Assembly (NCBI GenBank): GCA_039090855.1
Contig: CM077022.1
Coordinates: forward strand, 69,836,971 to 69,900,970
Direction: 5' to 3'
Source of the DNA: Macrothele yani
Lineage: Eukaryota > Arthropoda > Arachnida > Araneae > Macrothelidae
Length of the DNA stretch: 64,000 nucleotides
How positions within the stretch are numbered: position 1 is the stretch's first letter; every line of letters starts with the position of its first letter. Under the pieces are notes generated by a model. The model was not told the origin of the DNA and made no database searches. It worked only from the letters and a program-made list of their open reading frames with translations. A program made the position numbers and the translations under genes. Below, in pieces: positions 19,693-31,500 of this stretch.

Positions 19693-19875
19693 GATCATTC
19701 CTTCGAGAAAGGTATGGGTTCGAATCCCGGTGACGCATGGATATTGTGTTTGTCTTACGGCACTGGATCTCACCCTGCCCTGGAACCAGTGGCTCTAAAT
19801 TAGAGACGGGCGTCTGCTTATTGCTCACTGAGTTGCTCACGGTGGTAGTTAAACCTCGAATCAAAATAAAATTTG
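19693..19875 (+). mobile_element. SINE1, 5'-truncated
   Basis: Starts within the T arm of the tRNA head (GGTTCGAATCCCGG) and runs through the body to GTTAAACCTCGAATC and an A-rich tail. Confidence 0.8.
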
Positions 19876-20049
19876 CTATGTGGTACTAGGGGGTATCAAA
19901 AAGTTCGTGCAATCACACAAAATTATTAAAGCTACGGAAACCATTTTTGCTTTATTTTGTGATATACACATTCAGTATACTGTACAACATAAATAATATT
20001 TAGCAACTCCCCCCTCATTTCTTTTTTAGGAATCAAAAAGTCCGTGATC

Positions 20050-21127
20050 ATGGAGAAAGTGGAATTTCGCAGTGTGATCAAGCTTCTTCATCTCCAAGGA
20101 AAGTCAGCTAAAAAAATCCATCAAGAAATGTTAAACGTATATGTAAATAAGTGTCCAGCATACGAGACTGTGGCAAAGTGAAAAATAAATTTTCAAAGTG
20201 GTCATATGACCATTTGATGACCATCTCCACTTTGGGCACAACCGGACGGTCATCTTTGACAGATGACCAGACAGTTGTGACCAAAGTGGAGAAGTTAATC
20301 CTTGAATATAGGCGTATCACCATTGAGATGCTTTGTCAAGAAGTTCATCTAAGCTATGGGTTAGTGGGGACAATCATACATGACCAACTGAACATGTCCA
20401 AGGTCTCAGAGCGATCGGTACCTAGACTTCTCACCCCATTCCAAAAGGAAGCTGGGGCACAGTCCGCGCAAAAAATGCTGGATCTTTGTAACGCGAATTC
20501 CGAAGTTTTTTTTTTTTTTTTTTTTTCCGTTTGATTACTATGGATGAGTTATACCTCTATGATTCGGAAACCAAAGAAATGAGCAAGCAATGGAAGCATC
20601 CCTCTTCACCACCCCCAAAAAACGCAAAAGTGCAAAAGTCTGCCTCCAAAGTGATGCTCTCTGTTTTCTGGGATAAAAGAGGTAATATTTTAACAGACTA
20701 CCTTCAAAAGGGTCAAACTATTACCTCTGACTGCTATTGCAAACTACTGACCAAATTAAGAGAGCAAATTAAAAGCAAAAGACGAGGAATGATCGCAAAA
20801 GGGGTCCATTTGTTACACGACAACGCACCAGCTCATTCAGCAAGCAACACCATCGTAACTGCCAGTCGTCTTAAATACAAAATATTGCCTCATCCGCCAT
20901 ATTCTCCTGATATGGCGCAAAGTGACTTCTTTTTGTTCCCCGAGATGAAACGTTCACTACGTGGGAGGCGATTTAATGATACTGATGACGTCATTTTTGA
21001 GGTAAAACAGTGGTTTCAGGCACAATCTGTTGTGTTCTACACTGAGGGAATAAAGAAGGTCAAGCGAAGGTGGGAGAAATGTGTGGCACTGGGTGGTGCC
21101 TATGTAGAGAAGGCCCCAAGTACCTGA
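20050..21127 (+). pseudogene. Mariner DD34D transposase, broken
   Basis: Start MEKVEFRSVIKLLHLQGKS. The helix-turn-helix half is frameshifted near 20150 and shows nonsense. The catalytic half is open from 20531: TMDELYLYDSETKE (first Asp), LLHDNAPAHS (second), HPPYSPDMAQSDFFLF (third), ending GGAYVEKAPST. A run of about 22 T (20505-20526) lies just before the first Asp and has changed the length of that junction. The spacing of the last two Asp is the mariner DD34D. Confidence 0.88.
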
Positions 21128-21146
21128 ATAAAAAAATGTTTTACTG

Positions 21147-22675
21147 CACTGGCGTGCAAAAATTAAGGACGAGACGGTTTTTCGAATGTAACGTCGTGCA
21201 GAAGTGCTCCACATCGACTCAAATCATACCATAAGACCCCCAAGATGTAAGAATATGGGACAAATGAGCAAAACCGTTCAAACAAGGAATCCAAAGGATG
21301 CAAAGGCACTTTATTGAAAAGGTAGCTTCGAGCACAACTGGACAGACGACAGAAACGTGCATGTGACAGGCGGCTGCCAAGAAAAATCGAGTCTTTAGTA
21401 GGGGATATGATCACGCCTGACTGCGTTGCAGAATTTAAAACGTTTGTCCATGCTGAGGATGAGGTTGTCAAAGAGCTGTTGAGGCATCGTGGCCCATTCC
21501 TCTTGTAGCGTCAATCGCTGCTGGCGGCTGGTGACTTGCTGCCAAGCGTCTCCCGAGTAGGTCCCACACGCGTTCGATTGGATGTAGGTCCGGGGACCTT
21601 GCGGGCCAATCCAGGCGTTGAATATCTTCACTCTCCAACAGCTTTGCTACAGCCATTGTACGATGAGATGTAACGTCGTCGTCCGTGAAGAGGAACTCAG
21701 GACCCACAACACATCTAAACAGACGCACGTGCGGCAGGAGAACCTCTGTACAATAGCGGACACCAGTGACTGAACCTCCTTGGAAGATGTGGAGGTCAGT
21801 ACGGCTACCAAGCATGATACCGCCCCTAACGAGAACTCCGCCACCTCCAAACCGGTCATTTTCGATTATGTTGGAGGTGTGATTGCGTGTTTCTTGCCTC
21901 TTCAGATGTGTATACGTCCAGAATCGCTCGTCAGACTAAATCGGCTCTCATCTGTAAAGAGAACTCGACCCCATTGCTGATGTCTCCAGTTCGTGTGTTC
22001 CTGACACCACAGAAACCGCCGTCTCCGATGAGCAAGCATTAATGGCACCCATGGTCGTCGTGCAAATAGACCACCTTTGTGTAGCCTCCTGGGGACGGTA
22101 AAACGCGATAACGGACGTCCAGTTGTCTGTTGCATGTGCCTTGCGATTTCTCCCGCTGTCTGCCGTCTGTCTCTTCTCGCCTGTAGGACAATATACCGGT
22201 CGTCCGCCGCCGTGGTTGATCATGGACGACCACTGCTAAACTCTCGGACAGCTGTTCCTGTCGTTTGAAATGCTCTCCAAGCTCGCGAAACGATGCTGTG
22301 AGCGATCCCGAACTCCTCGGCCACACTAGTCACACTTCGACCTTTTTCCAACTTCTCAATGACGCGACCTCGGGTAAAGTCATCCAGATGTCGTCTACTA
22401 GACTGCCTGTTGGCCATATCACACGGTGGCAGCAATTCGACGTCGTTCAAACCGATGTACACCGTGCAATAGCTTTCACCGAATTGCTGAGCATACACGC
22501 CCGTGTGCTTTATACCGTTTCGACATCCCCCCCCTGCGTCATGCTGCATATATGCGCATGCCCTACCGTACCAGACCATAGTCTATCTCCTGAGTGGTCG
22601 TTCGGTCCGTTCTGCCTGCTCGTTCCGCTGTTGTGCTAATTTCTCCTCTTCGTCCTTACTTTTTGCAGAGCAGTG
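21147..22675 (-). mobile_element. Tc1-like family H, copy 1
   Basis: Ends CACTGGCGTGCAAAAATTAA and its inverse (degenerate on the right: TTTTTGCAGAGCAGTG). Inserted just 3' of the mariner 1 stop codon. About 1.53 kb. Confidence 0.88.
21395..22417 (-). pseudogene. Tc1-like DD34E transposase, broken (H1)
   Basis: MANRQSSRRHLDDFTRGRVI begins the helix-turn-helix half. FTDESRFSL and FTDDDVTSH carry the two Asp, and PDLHPIERVW the Glu. A stop follows EFSSGRP, the segment around 22010-21815 is frameshifted and the C-terminal tail shifts again near 21540. Compared with H3 and H4 a short internal stretch is missing. Confidence 0.87.
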
Positions 22676-22725
22676 CAGCTTGTTTATTTCTTGGTGATTG
22701 CACGAACATTTTGATACCCCTCGTA

Positions 22726-23029
22726 TGTGCACACATTCCAACTTTCAAAATGATCTCCATGGTGATTTAGTTGAAAATGAGGTCTTCAAAAGACTATTTT
22801 TTTTTTTTTTTGAAATCGACTTGGAATGACACCCCGTTTTGAGTGTGGCTCCATACTAAATTCAATCACAAGCGGACTTTTAAAATTCTGTAGCGTTGAA
22901 TTGTCGCTAAACTTTATTCACGACTGAATTTGTTTCACAGTGTGCACTACGCAGTTCTCTTTTGTCTAGGGTCTAACAGAAAATTTGTTTTTCATGAGGG
23001 AATTTATGAGGTATTTCCCTGTAAGTACG
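22726..23029. other. Unrecognised DNA with a T run
   Basis: Contains a run of about 16 T near 22797-22812. Nothing else was recognised. Confidence 0.5.
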
Positions 23030-23583
23030 TGTAATCGGCGTATAAAACTTGCCTGGAGAGCTTTTGGAAGAAACAGCATAATTTTCAAGAGCAATATGCC
23101 ATTATGTCTTAAAAGAAAAGTGCTTGCTCAATGCATCCTTTCAGTGCTTACATATGGTGCAGAGACGTGGATCTTAACTAAAAGAGACATACAAAGACTG
23201 CAGACAACTCAAAGCAGCATGGAGAGGTGCATGCTTGGTGTAACCAGGAGAGATAAGAAGAGAAACTCGTGGATCAGAAAAATGACAAGAGTGGAAGGCA
23301 TCATGATCAAAGTAAAATCCCTGAAATGGCAATGGGCTGGACATACTGTCAGAAGGACAGACCATCGATGGACAGTCGAAATTTTAGATTGCATTCCAAG
23401 GGACAGGAAAAGACCCAGAAGAAGACTACATGGGAGATGGGTGGACGAAATTCGAAAGTATACGGGAGTAACATGGAGGAGACTGGCAGAAGACAGACCG
23501 TTGTGGAAGAGGCTTGGAGAAATCTTCGTCCAGCAGTGGATTGATAATGGTTGACAATGATGATGATGATGATGATGATGACG
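23030..23583 (+). mobile_element. RTE LINE 3' fragment (copy 2)
   Basis: Open to 23554 and encodes the C-terminal RTE region: RRIKLAWRAFGRNSIIFKSN, LTYGAETWILTKRD, KRNSWIRKMTRVEG and GRWVDEIRKYTGVTWRRLAE. Followed by GGTTGACAATGATGATG, the RTE tail. 5'-truncated, as is usual for target-primed reverse transcription. Confidence 0.88.
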
Positions 23584-24715
23584 TGTGTTTTTATAGTGGA
23601 CCACAAGACTAAAATTCCCGGCCTGGTTTTGTTGTCCCAATCCGCCTCTGATCAGCCCCATACACCAAAATGTTTTCTCGATGAAAATTATTTTGAACAC
23701 AAAATGAGGGATTTACCACCTGCTCAGTGCGTCATCAAGATTATGAAAAAATCGGACGAAAATTTCCTCAGCTTTTTAAATGGTATACCCCAAACCAGAG
23801 TTCTTTGAGAAACTGGTTTCGGAAGATGGAATCCACACATGCTTCCAATTTTATAAAGAAAGGGAATTTTACGAACCTTTAGTAGTTTATATCAAGTAAA
23901 GCCTGTCTTGATTGCATTGCTTTCCAAGAAAATATTACTTAACATGTTACAAAACACGTGAGTGTTCCTTTCCATAGATATGTGAGAGGGTGGTTGCAAT
24001 AGAGTAGGCATACAATGTATATGTTTTATCACTGTTGCTGTGTATAAAGTTAATAAGTTGCACATAACCATTTCATCAAAATATTATAATTTAAAAAAAT
24101 TGAAGAATTTTTTTCAATCAATTTTCAGGAGGCATGGTTTACTTCAGAAGAAATCGGACTTATTAATGCATCTTAATGAATTGCCCCAAGCGCTCGTAGA
24201 AGGAAAATGCACTAAGAGAACTAAGAAACCTTGAGACATTCCGTAGAGACAAGGTAAACACGTTAACAGGAAACGGGCAAAAAAGAAAAGAAAAGAGAGA
24301 AGAGAATTATACACTGGGGTGTGCTTGCATGAATTTCAATGAGATGCACGTGAATCGTTGTTCTTAAGTGTTACTCTCAGCTTCGTAGAATGCGTAAACA
24401 GATTAGCGATCTTCAAGTCCGTTGCATAGAATGCATAAGGAGCATCTCTGTGAATTACAAAACATACTAGTTTGTGTTTCCAAGGATGTTAAAAGCTCCA
24501 AGCTGGAGAAATCCAGTCATTTAGTTCTGCTAGCTTTTACGTCAGCGCGATTATGGTCACAGAGTAAACAAAAAAGGAGGTTGATAACATTGGATTACTT
24601 TGTTGTCTGTTGTTCACTTATCCATAGTTCATCCAACAAGGGCGTCAAGTATAGGGCGGGAAGTGAGATAACTTTCCACTCAGTAATTTTACTGGACGGT
24701 ACTGCTCGTGTAGTA
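23584..24715. other. Unrecognised AT-rich DNA
   Basis: Short frames such as 24422-24736 have no recognisable domain. Confidence 0.5.
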
Positions 24716-24826
24716 CGAAGATTGTACCAAAAGTAATGTGAAAGTGGGCATAAATTTTTTATTAACTGACAGAGGCCGTTCAAATTGCACACGTTGGTTG
24801 AGTAACTCTTTCTCTATACAAAGGTA

Positions 24827-25912
24827 CTACTCAACATAGTCTCCATCACAAGCGATGCATTTGCGCCATCGTTGAACCTAACTCTCGAATCCTCTTTGAA
24901 AAAATTCTGGTGTGGACTGTTGTACCCACTTCTTCACAGCCACTTTCACCTCGTATGTGTCACGAAATCGTTGTGAGGCTATCCTCCATTGGACCAAACA
25001 GGTGGAAGTCGGAGGGCGCCAGATCTGGGCTGTACGGTGGATGGGGGACCACAGACCAGCTTAATTTCCCGATTGCCTGATTTGTTGCCAAAGATGCGTG
25101 TGGTCTCGCATTGTCATGGTGAATGTGGATCCTTTTTAGATTCTTGTTCGGTCTCTTCCTCCTTATGACTTCTCTAAGTTTCTTTAGTGTCTCAATGTAC
25201 CGCTCGCTGGTCACGGTAAGGCCACGTTCCAGAAAATCAAGGAGAATGACATCCCTGTCATATAAAAAACAGTCCCCATGACTTTCTGTGGTGATCGCTG
25301 GCTCTTTAACTTCTTAGGTCTCGGCGAAGAGGTGACACCATTTCATGAATTGATTCTTCGTTTCCGGATCGTAAAGTTACGCTCACATTTCATCCCCTGT
25401 CCCCAGATCGAAAACAAAACGTGTCTTCATTGGCTTCAAACGCTTCCAGCAGATCAGAGCAGACTTTCACACTTCTCTCCTTCAAATCGGGTGTCAACTG
25501 CCGAGGTAGCCACTTTGCACACACTTTCCGATACCCTAAGTCTTCCACCATCTTCTCTATGACATTGTGACCTCAGTCCAGTTGTGCAACAAGCTCACGG
25601 GTTGTGACTCTTCTCTATGACATTGTGACCTCAGTCCAGTTGTGCAACAAGCTCACGGGTTGTGACTCTTCTCTCCGCGCCAATCAATTCATCCGCTCGC
25701 TGATGATTCGTGTCAATGGTCGCAGATGATGCGTGGTTTGTCTTCAATGCTGGTTTCCCTTCTTTAAACTTCTTCATTCATCTGTGCACATTGGTCTTGT
25801 CAATGGTGTCATCTCCGTAAATATTCTGTAGCCTTCTGTGAACGTCGGACAGCCTGCACCTTTCCTTCGTCAAGAACCCAATGACGGCACGTTGCTTCTG
25901 CTTGGAATCCAT
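24827..25912 (-). pseudogene. Mariner DD34D transposase, broken (mariner 2)
   Basis: Starts MDSKQKQRAVIGFLTKERCR. A later segment reads IHHDNARPHASLATNQAIGK and HPPYSPDLAPSDFHLF, with the second and third Asp, and the end is CDGDYVE. The DEKW-type first Asp region is disrupted. Several stops (after NVHR, after QLD, in the 25300 region) plus a 59-bp direct duplication at about 25554-25671 inactivate it. Confidence 0.85.
25554..25671. repeat. 59-bp tandem duplication inside mariner 2
   Basis: The block starting TCTCTATGACATTGTGACC and ending GGGTTGTGACTCT is present twice in direct succession, a local duplication after insertion. Confidence 0.85.
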
Positions 25913-26298
25913 TGTTTACATGCAATGAAGAAGAAGGGTTACTATAGAGGAGGAGTTACTCTACCAACATATGCAATTTGAACGACTTCTGTCAGTTAAT
26001 AAAAAAGTTATACCCGCTTTTGCATTACTTTCGGTACAACCCTCGTATTTTCGACCTCTTTAATTAAATAAGTCATTTTACTGGTATTTTCATTTTCGAA
26101 ATGATGCGCAGATCGAAATAATTTTGTAAATTTCGCTGCGCAAAATTTTTATCTGTGTTACGCGCAGTACATATTTTCCGTTACTAGCTAACTATTGGGT
26201 TCGTGCGAATGAAATGTTTAGCGTGAACGCGCCGTGGAGACTGGCCCCCACCACATCGGAATGGAACCACCCACAGGTGTTGCGGGTATTACGTCATA

Positions 26299-26530
26299 TA
26301 GTTTTTTTTTTTTTTTATTGGAGGTTTAACGACCACCGTGAGCAACTCAATGGGCTATAAGCAGTCGCCCGTCCCTAATTTAGGGTCACTGGTTCCAGGG
26401 AAGAGAGAGAGCCAGTGCCGTAAGACAAACACAACATCCATGCCTCACCGGGATTCGAACCCGGACCCCGTTCGGACGAATGATCAGAGGCCATCGCTTA
26501 GACCACTGCGCCACCGGGGCGGCAGGGCGG
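26299..26530 (-). mobile_element. SINE1, full length, with 15-bp target duplication
   Basis: The poly-A tail (T run from 26301), body and tRNA-like head (box A TGGCGCAGTGG, box B GGTTCGAATCC on the minus strand) are all present. GGGTATTACGTCATA occurs at 26284-26298 and 26531-26545 and is the target duplication. This is the best SINE1 reference in the window, about 230 bp. Confidence 0.92.
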
Positions 26531-26639
26531 GGGTATTACGTCATAGAGTTACTATAAATAGCTAGCACGTGTGCGAAGAACAAGGTTCACGCGTGGTTTG
26601 TTTGGACGCAACGTGGTTTGCAAAGGAAACATACAGACA

Positions 26640-27631
26640 CCGGATTTGAGAGTCATCTCCTTGTATGAATTTAAGCTGGGCCATTCTGCAGGAATTGCCA
26701 CTCGAAACGTTAACAAAGAGTTTGGCGAGAATACAGCCAACGAACGAACCATTCGGCGATGGTTTGTGAAGTTTCAAATCCGAGATACGGACCTCCAAAA
26801 CGAATCACGTGGTCACCGACCGGTTGCTGTATCTGACGGTGTTCTGTTATGTGTGGTTAAAGCGGACTCCCAAAAAGCGTGTCGTGAGATAGCGGCAGAA
26901 GCATGTGTCCACCACACGACAGTTTGTCGGCATCTGGCTGTGCTGGGTATGGTCAAAAGCTGGACATGTGGCTGCCGCATGAGTTGACAACTGCCAACAA
27001 GACTAGTCGTTTGAAAGTCTGCACGTCGCTGCTTGCCAGGAATAAACAGGAACTTCTACTGCATCGAATCGTCACCTGCGACGAGAAGTGGGTCCTTTAT
27101 CATAATCGGAAACGATCTGCACAATGGTTAAGCAAGGCACAGCCTGCTGGACGGCATCGTAAGCCACCCCTACACACCAAGAAGATGATGCTCCCTGTCT
27201 GGTGATCCACAGCCGGGATAATTCGTCGGAGTTTCTTGGCAAGAGGCTAAACCATCACGGCAGAACGTTATTGTGCTGAATTACACCAAATGCACCGGAA
27301 TCTCTGTAGAAACAACCGGCTTTGGTCAACAGACATGGTGTTTTTTCTGCTCCAGGACAACGGCCGCCCTCATGTCGCACAATGAACGATGCTGACACTA
27401 AATGCCTTGGGCTATGGAGCACTGCCTTATCCTGCCTATTCTCCAGACTTGTCTTCGACAGACTATCATCTGTTTCATTGCCTGGATCACTTCCTGTCTG
27501 GGAAACAGTTCACGACAGACAACGAGGTTCAACGTGCAGTTGATGACTTTCTTCGGGTCCCAGCCACAAGACTTTTTTCGTTCCGTGATCATGTCCTTGC
27601 CAAACAGATGGCAACTATGTGTCGATGCTGA
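26640..27631 (+). pseudogene. Mariner DD34D transposase, broken (mariner 3)
   Basis: The helix-turn-helix part LRVISLYEFKLGHSAGIATR and ERTIRRWFVKFQ is followed by VTCDEKWVLYHNRKR (first Asp), LLQDNGRPHVAQ (second) and PAYSPDLSSTDYHLF (third). There is a frameshift at about 26955, a TGA after LPVW (27202-27204), another stop in the 27250 region and one after HVAQ. The gene ends MATMCRC. Confidence 0.87.
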
Positions 27632-27741
27632 GGAGGATTATTTTGCCGAGGTAAGTTGTGCTACTTTTCCGTTCTCGCCGGCCACGTGTTCCGGTCCTTT
27701 GGCGGACATTTCATTCGCACCAACCCAATAGATAGCAGATA

Positions 27742-29291
27742 CACTGGCGTGCAAAAATTAAGGACGAGACGGTTTTTCGAATGTAACGTCGTGCAGAAGT
27801 GCTCCACATCGACTCAAATCATACCATAAGACCCCCAAAATGTAAGAATATGGGACAAGTGAGCAAAACCGTCTAAACAAGGAATCCAAAGGATAAAAAG
27901 GCACTTTATTGAAAAGGTAGCTTCGAGCAGAACTGGACAGAAGACAGAAACGTCCATGTGACAGGCGGCTGACAAGAAACATCCAGACTTTAGTAGGGTA
28001 TATGATCAACCCTGATTGCGTTGCAGGATTTACAACGTCTGTCCATGCTGAGAACGAGGTTGTCAAAGAGCTGTTGAGGCATCTCGGCGCATTCCTCTTC
28101 TAGCGCCAATCGCAGCTGCGGAATCGTTGCTGGCGGCTCGTGACGTGCTGCCAAGCGTCTCCGGAGAAGGTCCCACACGTGTTCGATTGGATTTAGGTCC
28201 GGGGACCTTGCGGTTCAATCCATGCGTTGAATATCTTCACTCTCCAACAGCTATGCGACAGCCAATGTACGATGAGGTGTAGCGTTGTTGTCCATGAAGA
28301 GGAACTCAGGACCCACAGCACCTCTAAACAGACGCACGTGAGGCAGGAGAACCACGGTACAATAGCGGACACCAGTGACTGAACCTCCTTGGAAGATGTG
28401 GAGGTCAGTACGGCTACCAAGCATGATACCTCTCCAAACGAGAACTCCGCCACCTCCAAACCGGTCCCTTTCGATGATGTTGGAGGTGTGATTACGTGTT
28501 CCTTTCTCTCTCCAGATGTGTATACGTCCAGAATCGCTCGTCAGACTAAATCGGCTCTCATTCGTAAAGAGATCTCGACACCATTGCTGATGTATCCAGT
28601 TCTTGTGTTCCTGGCACAACAGAAACCGCCGTCTCCGATGAGCAGGCATTAATGGCACAAACCGTACTGGTCGTCATGCTAATAGACCATCTTTGTGCAG
28701 CCTCATGGCCACGGTAAAACGCGATAACGGACGTCCAGTTGTCTGTTGTATGTGCATTGCGATTTCTCCCGTTGTCTGCCGTCTGTCTCTTCTCGCCTGT
28801 AGGACAATATATCGGTCGTCCGCCGCCGTGGTTGCTCGTGGACGATCACTGCTAAACTCTCGGACAGCTGTTCCTGTCGTTTGAAATGTTCTCCAAGCTC
28901 GTGAAACGATGCTGTGAGCGATCCCGAACTCCTCGGCCACACTAGTCACACTTCGACCTTCTTCTAACTTCCCAATGACGCGACCTCGGGTAAAGTCATC
29001 CAGATGTCGTCTACTGGATTGCCTGTTGGCCATATCACACGGTGGCAGCAACTCGACGTCGTTCAAACAGATGTACACCGTGCAATAGCTTTCACGGAAT
29101 TGCTGAGCGTACACCGCCCGTGGGCTTTATACCCTTCCGACACTCCCCCCACGTCATGCTGCATATATGCGCATGCCCTGCCTACCGGACCCTAGTCTAT
29201 CTCCTGAGTGGTCTTTCTGTCCGTTCTGCCTGCTCGCGTTCCGCTATTATGCTAATTTCTCCTCTTCGTCCTTAATTTTTGAACACCAGTG
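27742..29291 (-). mobile_element. Tc1-like family H, copy 2
   Basis: CACTGGCGTGCAAAAATTAA at the left, its inverse at the right, TA at 27740-27741 and 29292-29293. 1550 bp. It lies 11 bases beyond mariner 3. Confidence 0.92.
27990..29033 (-). pseudogene. Tc1-like DD34E transposase, broken (H2)
   Basis: The N-terminal half is open from MANRQSSRRHLDDFTRGRVI to KDGLLA. A frame change near 28665 leads to the catalytic half with FTNESRFSL (the first catalytic Asp has become Asn) and FMDNNATPH (second Asp kept). It shifts again near 28255, and the C-terminus with MWDLLRRRL and HIPY follows. At least two frameshifts and one catalytic change make it dead. Confidence 0.87.
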
Positions 29292-29293
29292 TA

Positions 29294-29800
29294 GTAAGAA
29301 CAAACGTTTAATACCGGAATTTAAAACCTTTAATGAGTTATTCTTGAATAAAAAAGTGACATTTTATGCGAGTGAAGTAGACCACTTTTTATCAATAAAG
29401 ATGTATTGCGGCTGATCATTTTAACACTCAAAAAACGCATACAGCATATTAAGTCCATGAAGACAATAAAACATTCGTGCTAAAAATGAGATTGATTAAA
29501 AAGCCGTCTCCAACACGATAATATAAAACTTGAAATGATGGTATTTACAAGTTAAAAGCCTTTAATGAGTCAAAAAACACACATACACAAGATCTTTCGG
29601 ACCCTGTAAAACAGGCCCATCATCAAGTGAAACTAATACAATGAGTAGTGCGAATGTCTTAAGTAGGAGTTCAAAATGACGTATAGCTCATATGCACAGA
29701 AGGGCGAAAACTGAAAAGTTTCCCTGAACATAAAACTAATTTGAAGGGGCGGCCATCAGGAGGTTCTTGTCTTAAACGGGGGATGCTTGTACACCATACT
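29294..29800. other. Unrecognised DNA with degenerate hammerhead-like motif
   Basis: On the minus strand TTGATGA (about 29628-29622), a GGGCCTG/CAGGGTCC helix and GAAA (29598-29595) recall the hammerhead-like motif of Penelope elements. The core C is replaced by T, so activity is not expected. No coding remnant of Penelope is next to it. Confidence 0.4.
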
Positions 29801-30550
29801 TGAGGATCATACTATGCAGCTCTGATGGGGTAGTAGCAAAAATTACTACGTCATCAGCAAAACGAAGGTGAGTTAGATAATCTTCATTAATCTTTATCCC
29901 TTTGTTTTCGCAGTTCAATGATTGAAAGACATTTTCCAAAGTGGCATTAAAGAGTTTGGGAGATATAGTGTCGCCTTGTCTTACTCCCTTTCCAATTTTT
30001 ATGGGTGCTGTATTCTCAAATAGCCGAATCTTTGCACTTGCATTTTCATAGATGTTATAAATAATATTTATGTATGCATCTTCAATACCGCAGGATTTTA
30101 AAGCAGTTGTAACTGCTGATGGTTTCACCGAATCAATCAAGGCCTTTTCATAATCGATAAAAGCCATGCATAACGGAAGTCCATATTCCCTTGCTCTTTC
30201 AATTAGTTCTCTCAGTACGTTGATATGATCTATTGTGTAGCCACTCCTGAATCCAGCTTGTTCTCTCGGTTGAGCCATGTCCAGTGCCACCTTCAAGCGG
30301 TGTGAAAGAACTTTAGTGTAGATTTTAGAAACCACTGATAGGAAGCTGATAGGTCTTTAGTTCCTGAGATCCTTGTTGTCATCTTTTTTATGTAGCAGGA
30401 TCATTGTAGCGTTGTTCCAATCCTCAGGAATCTTCCCTTCATTAAGGCACCGAGTGAAAACTTGGGCGAGTACTGTTTCAATTTCTGCACTTGCTTCTGG
30501 TATGATGTGTACGGTAATTCCGTCTTCTCCTGGAGCTTTTCTCCGTTTCA
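29800..30550 (-). mobile_element. RTE LINE internal fragment (copy 3)
   Basis: Minus-strand reverse transcriptase: AGGSGYxTIDHI-type fingers (REQAGFRSGYTIDHINVLRE), MAFIDYEKA, GVRQGDTISPKLF and the active site LTHLRFADDVVIFA. A stop just before MVSKIYTK (about 30357) and a 3-base insertion in the YEKA region break it. Both ends of the element are missing. The 5' side ends at a SINE2 cluster. Confidence 0.87.
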
Positions 30551-30659
30551 TGTTCTTGATTGCACTATATAAGTATATATTTTTCTCACCAACCATACGT
30601 TTTAGCAACATATAGCGAACATGTAGGAAAGATTGCACTATATATATATTTTGCACCAT

Positions 30660-30990
30660 CGTCACGTTTTAGCAACATATAGCGACGGAAAAATTGTTAT
30701 TTGGTCACCGCTGGGGATTCGAATTCCAGATCTTTCGATATCTAGCCGAGCGCGTTAGCCTTACACCACGGTGGCGAACAATCCACGGCGCTATGTGTGT
30801 TTTACTGTCAGCTTCTGACATCATAAATCCGTAAGATGGGCTCAGCTACTGAGACGTCTCCATCTGGTGGGCATTAACGGCACTGGCTATTGTATTAATT
30901 ATAGCAGTTAAATCCAAATGGCGAGATCCAAAGTCAAAATCATCCAAATACGTGGCCGTCAGTGAATAAACAAAGACATCGTTCTTTCCA
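30660..30990 (-). mobile_element. SINE2, cluster unit 1
   Basis: Minus-strand tRNA-like core with GTGTAAGGCTAACGCGCTCG, a loop CTAGATA that would place AGA (Ser) as anticodon, and B box GAATTCGAATCC. The 3' domain AACAATTTTTCCGTCGC follows. The unit repeats at a 329-bp offset. Confidence 0.75.
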
Positions 30991-31165
30991 CGTTTTAGCA
31001 ACACATAGCAACCGAAAAATTGTTATTTGGTCACCGCTGGGGATTCGAATCCAAGATTTCTCGATATCTAGCTGAGCGCATTAGCCTTACACCATGGTGG
31101 CCAACAATCCACGGCGCTACGTGTATTTTTCTGTCAGCTTCTGACATCGTAAATCCGTAAGATGG
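30991..31165 (-). mobile_element. SINE2, cluster unit 2 (partial)
   Basis: Second direct unit with the same core (GCTAATGCGCTCAGCTAG) and box B GGATTCGAATCC-type, ending at about 31165 where it meets an inverted copy. Confidence 0.72.
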
Positions 31166-31189
31166 GCTCACTATTTAAGATGAGATGGG

Positions 31190-31500
31190 TTCTGGTATTT
31201 GGAGGATTTTCACTTTGTATCTCGCCCTTTGGATTTAACTGCTATAATTAATATATAGCCAGTGCCGTTAATGCCCACCAGATGGAGACGTCTCAGTAGC
31301 TGAGCCCATCTTACAGATTTATGTCAGAAGCTGACAGAAAAGCACACATAGCGCGGTGGATTGTTGGTCACCGTGGTGTAAGGCTAACGCGCTCGGCTAG
31401 ATATTGAGAGATCTGGAATTGGGATCCCCAGCGGTGACCGAATAAGAATTTTTCGGTTGCCATGTGTTGCTAAAATGTAGAAAGAACGAAGTCTTTGCTT
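31190..31500 (+). mobile_element. SINE2, cluster unit 3 (inverted)
   Basis: Plus-strand copy, opposite to units 1 and 2, with TGGTGTAAGGCTAACGCGCT and the 3' domain TTTTTCGGTTGCC to GAAAGAACGAAGTCTTTG. Units 2 and 3 together form an inverted repeat. Confidence 0.75.

Larger units (their letters stand above)
19896..22723 (+). mobile_element. Mariner 1, split by Tc1 element H1
   Basis: The left end GGGGGTATCAAAAAGTTCG and the right end, its inverse near 22692-22723, are bounded by TA (19894-19895 and 22724-22725). The interior is interrupted at 21147-22675 by a copy of Tc1 family H. Removing that leaves a mariner of about 1.3 kb. Confidence 0.88.
24716..26045 (-). mobile_element. Mariner 2 with long inverted ends
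   Basis: About 95 bp at each end are inverted copies (outer TTGTACC-AAAGTAATG, inner TTTTTTATTAACTGACAG), bounded by TA at 24714-24715 and 26046-26047. The element is 1330 bp. Confidence 0.88.
26195..27728 (+). mobile_element. Mariner 3, hosting a SINE1
   Basis: Ends TTGGGTTCGTGCGAATGAAA and its near inverse, with TA at 26193-26194 and 27729-27730. A SINE1 sits in the 5' leader, so the mariner proper is about 1.29 kb. Confidence 0.88.

Noticed and set aside
21780..22639. Plus-strand frames repeated at all four H elements
   Set aside because: They are antisense shadows of the transposase and change length with each copy's indels.
30660..31165. SINE2 tandem pair as LTRs of another TRIM
   Set aside because: The two units resemble LTR-internal-LTR at a 329-bp offset, but I see no primer-binding site, no polypurine tract and no 4-6-bp duplication.
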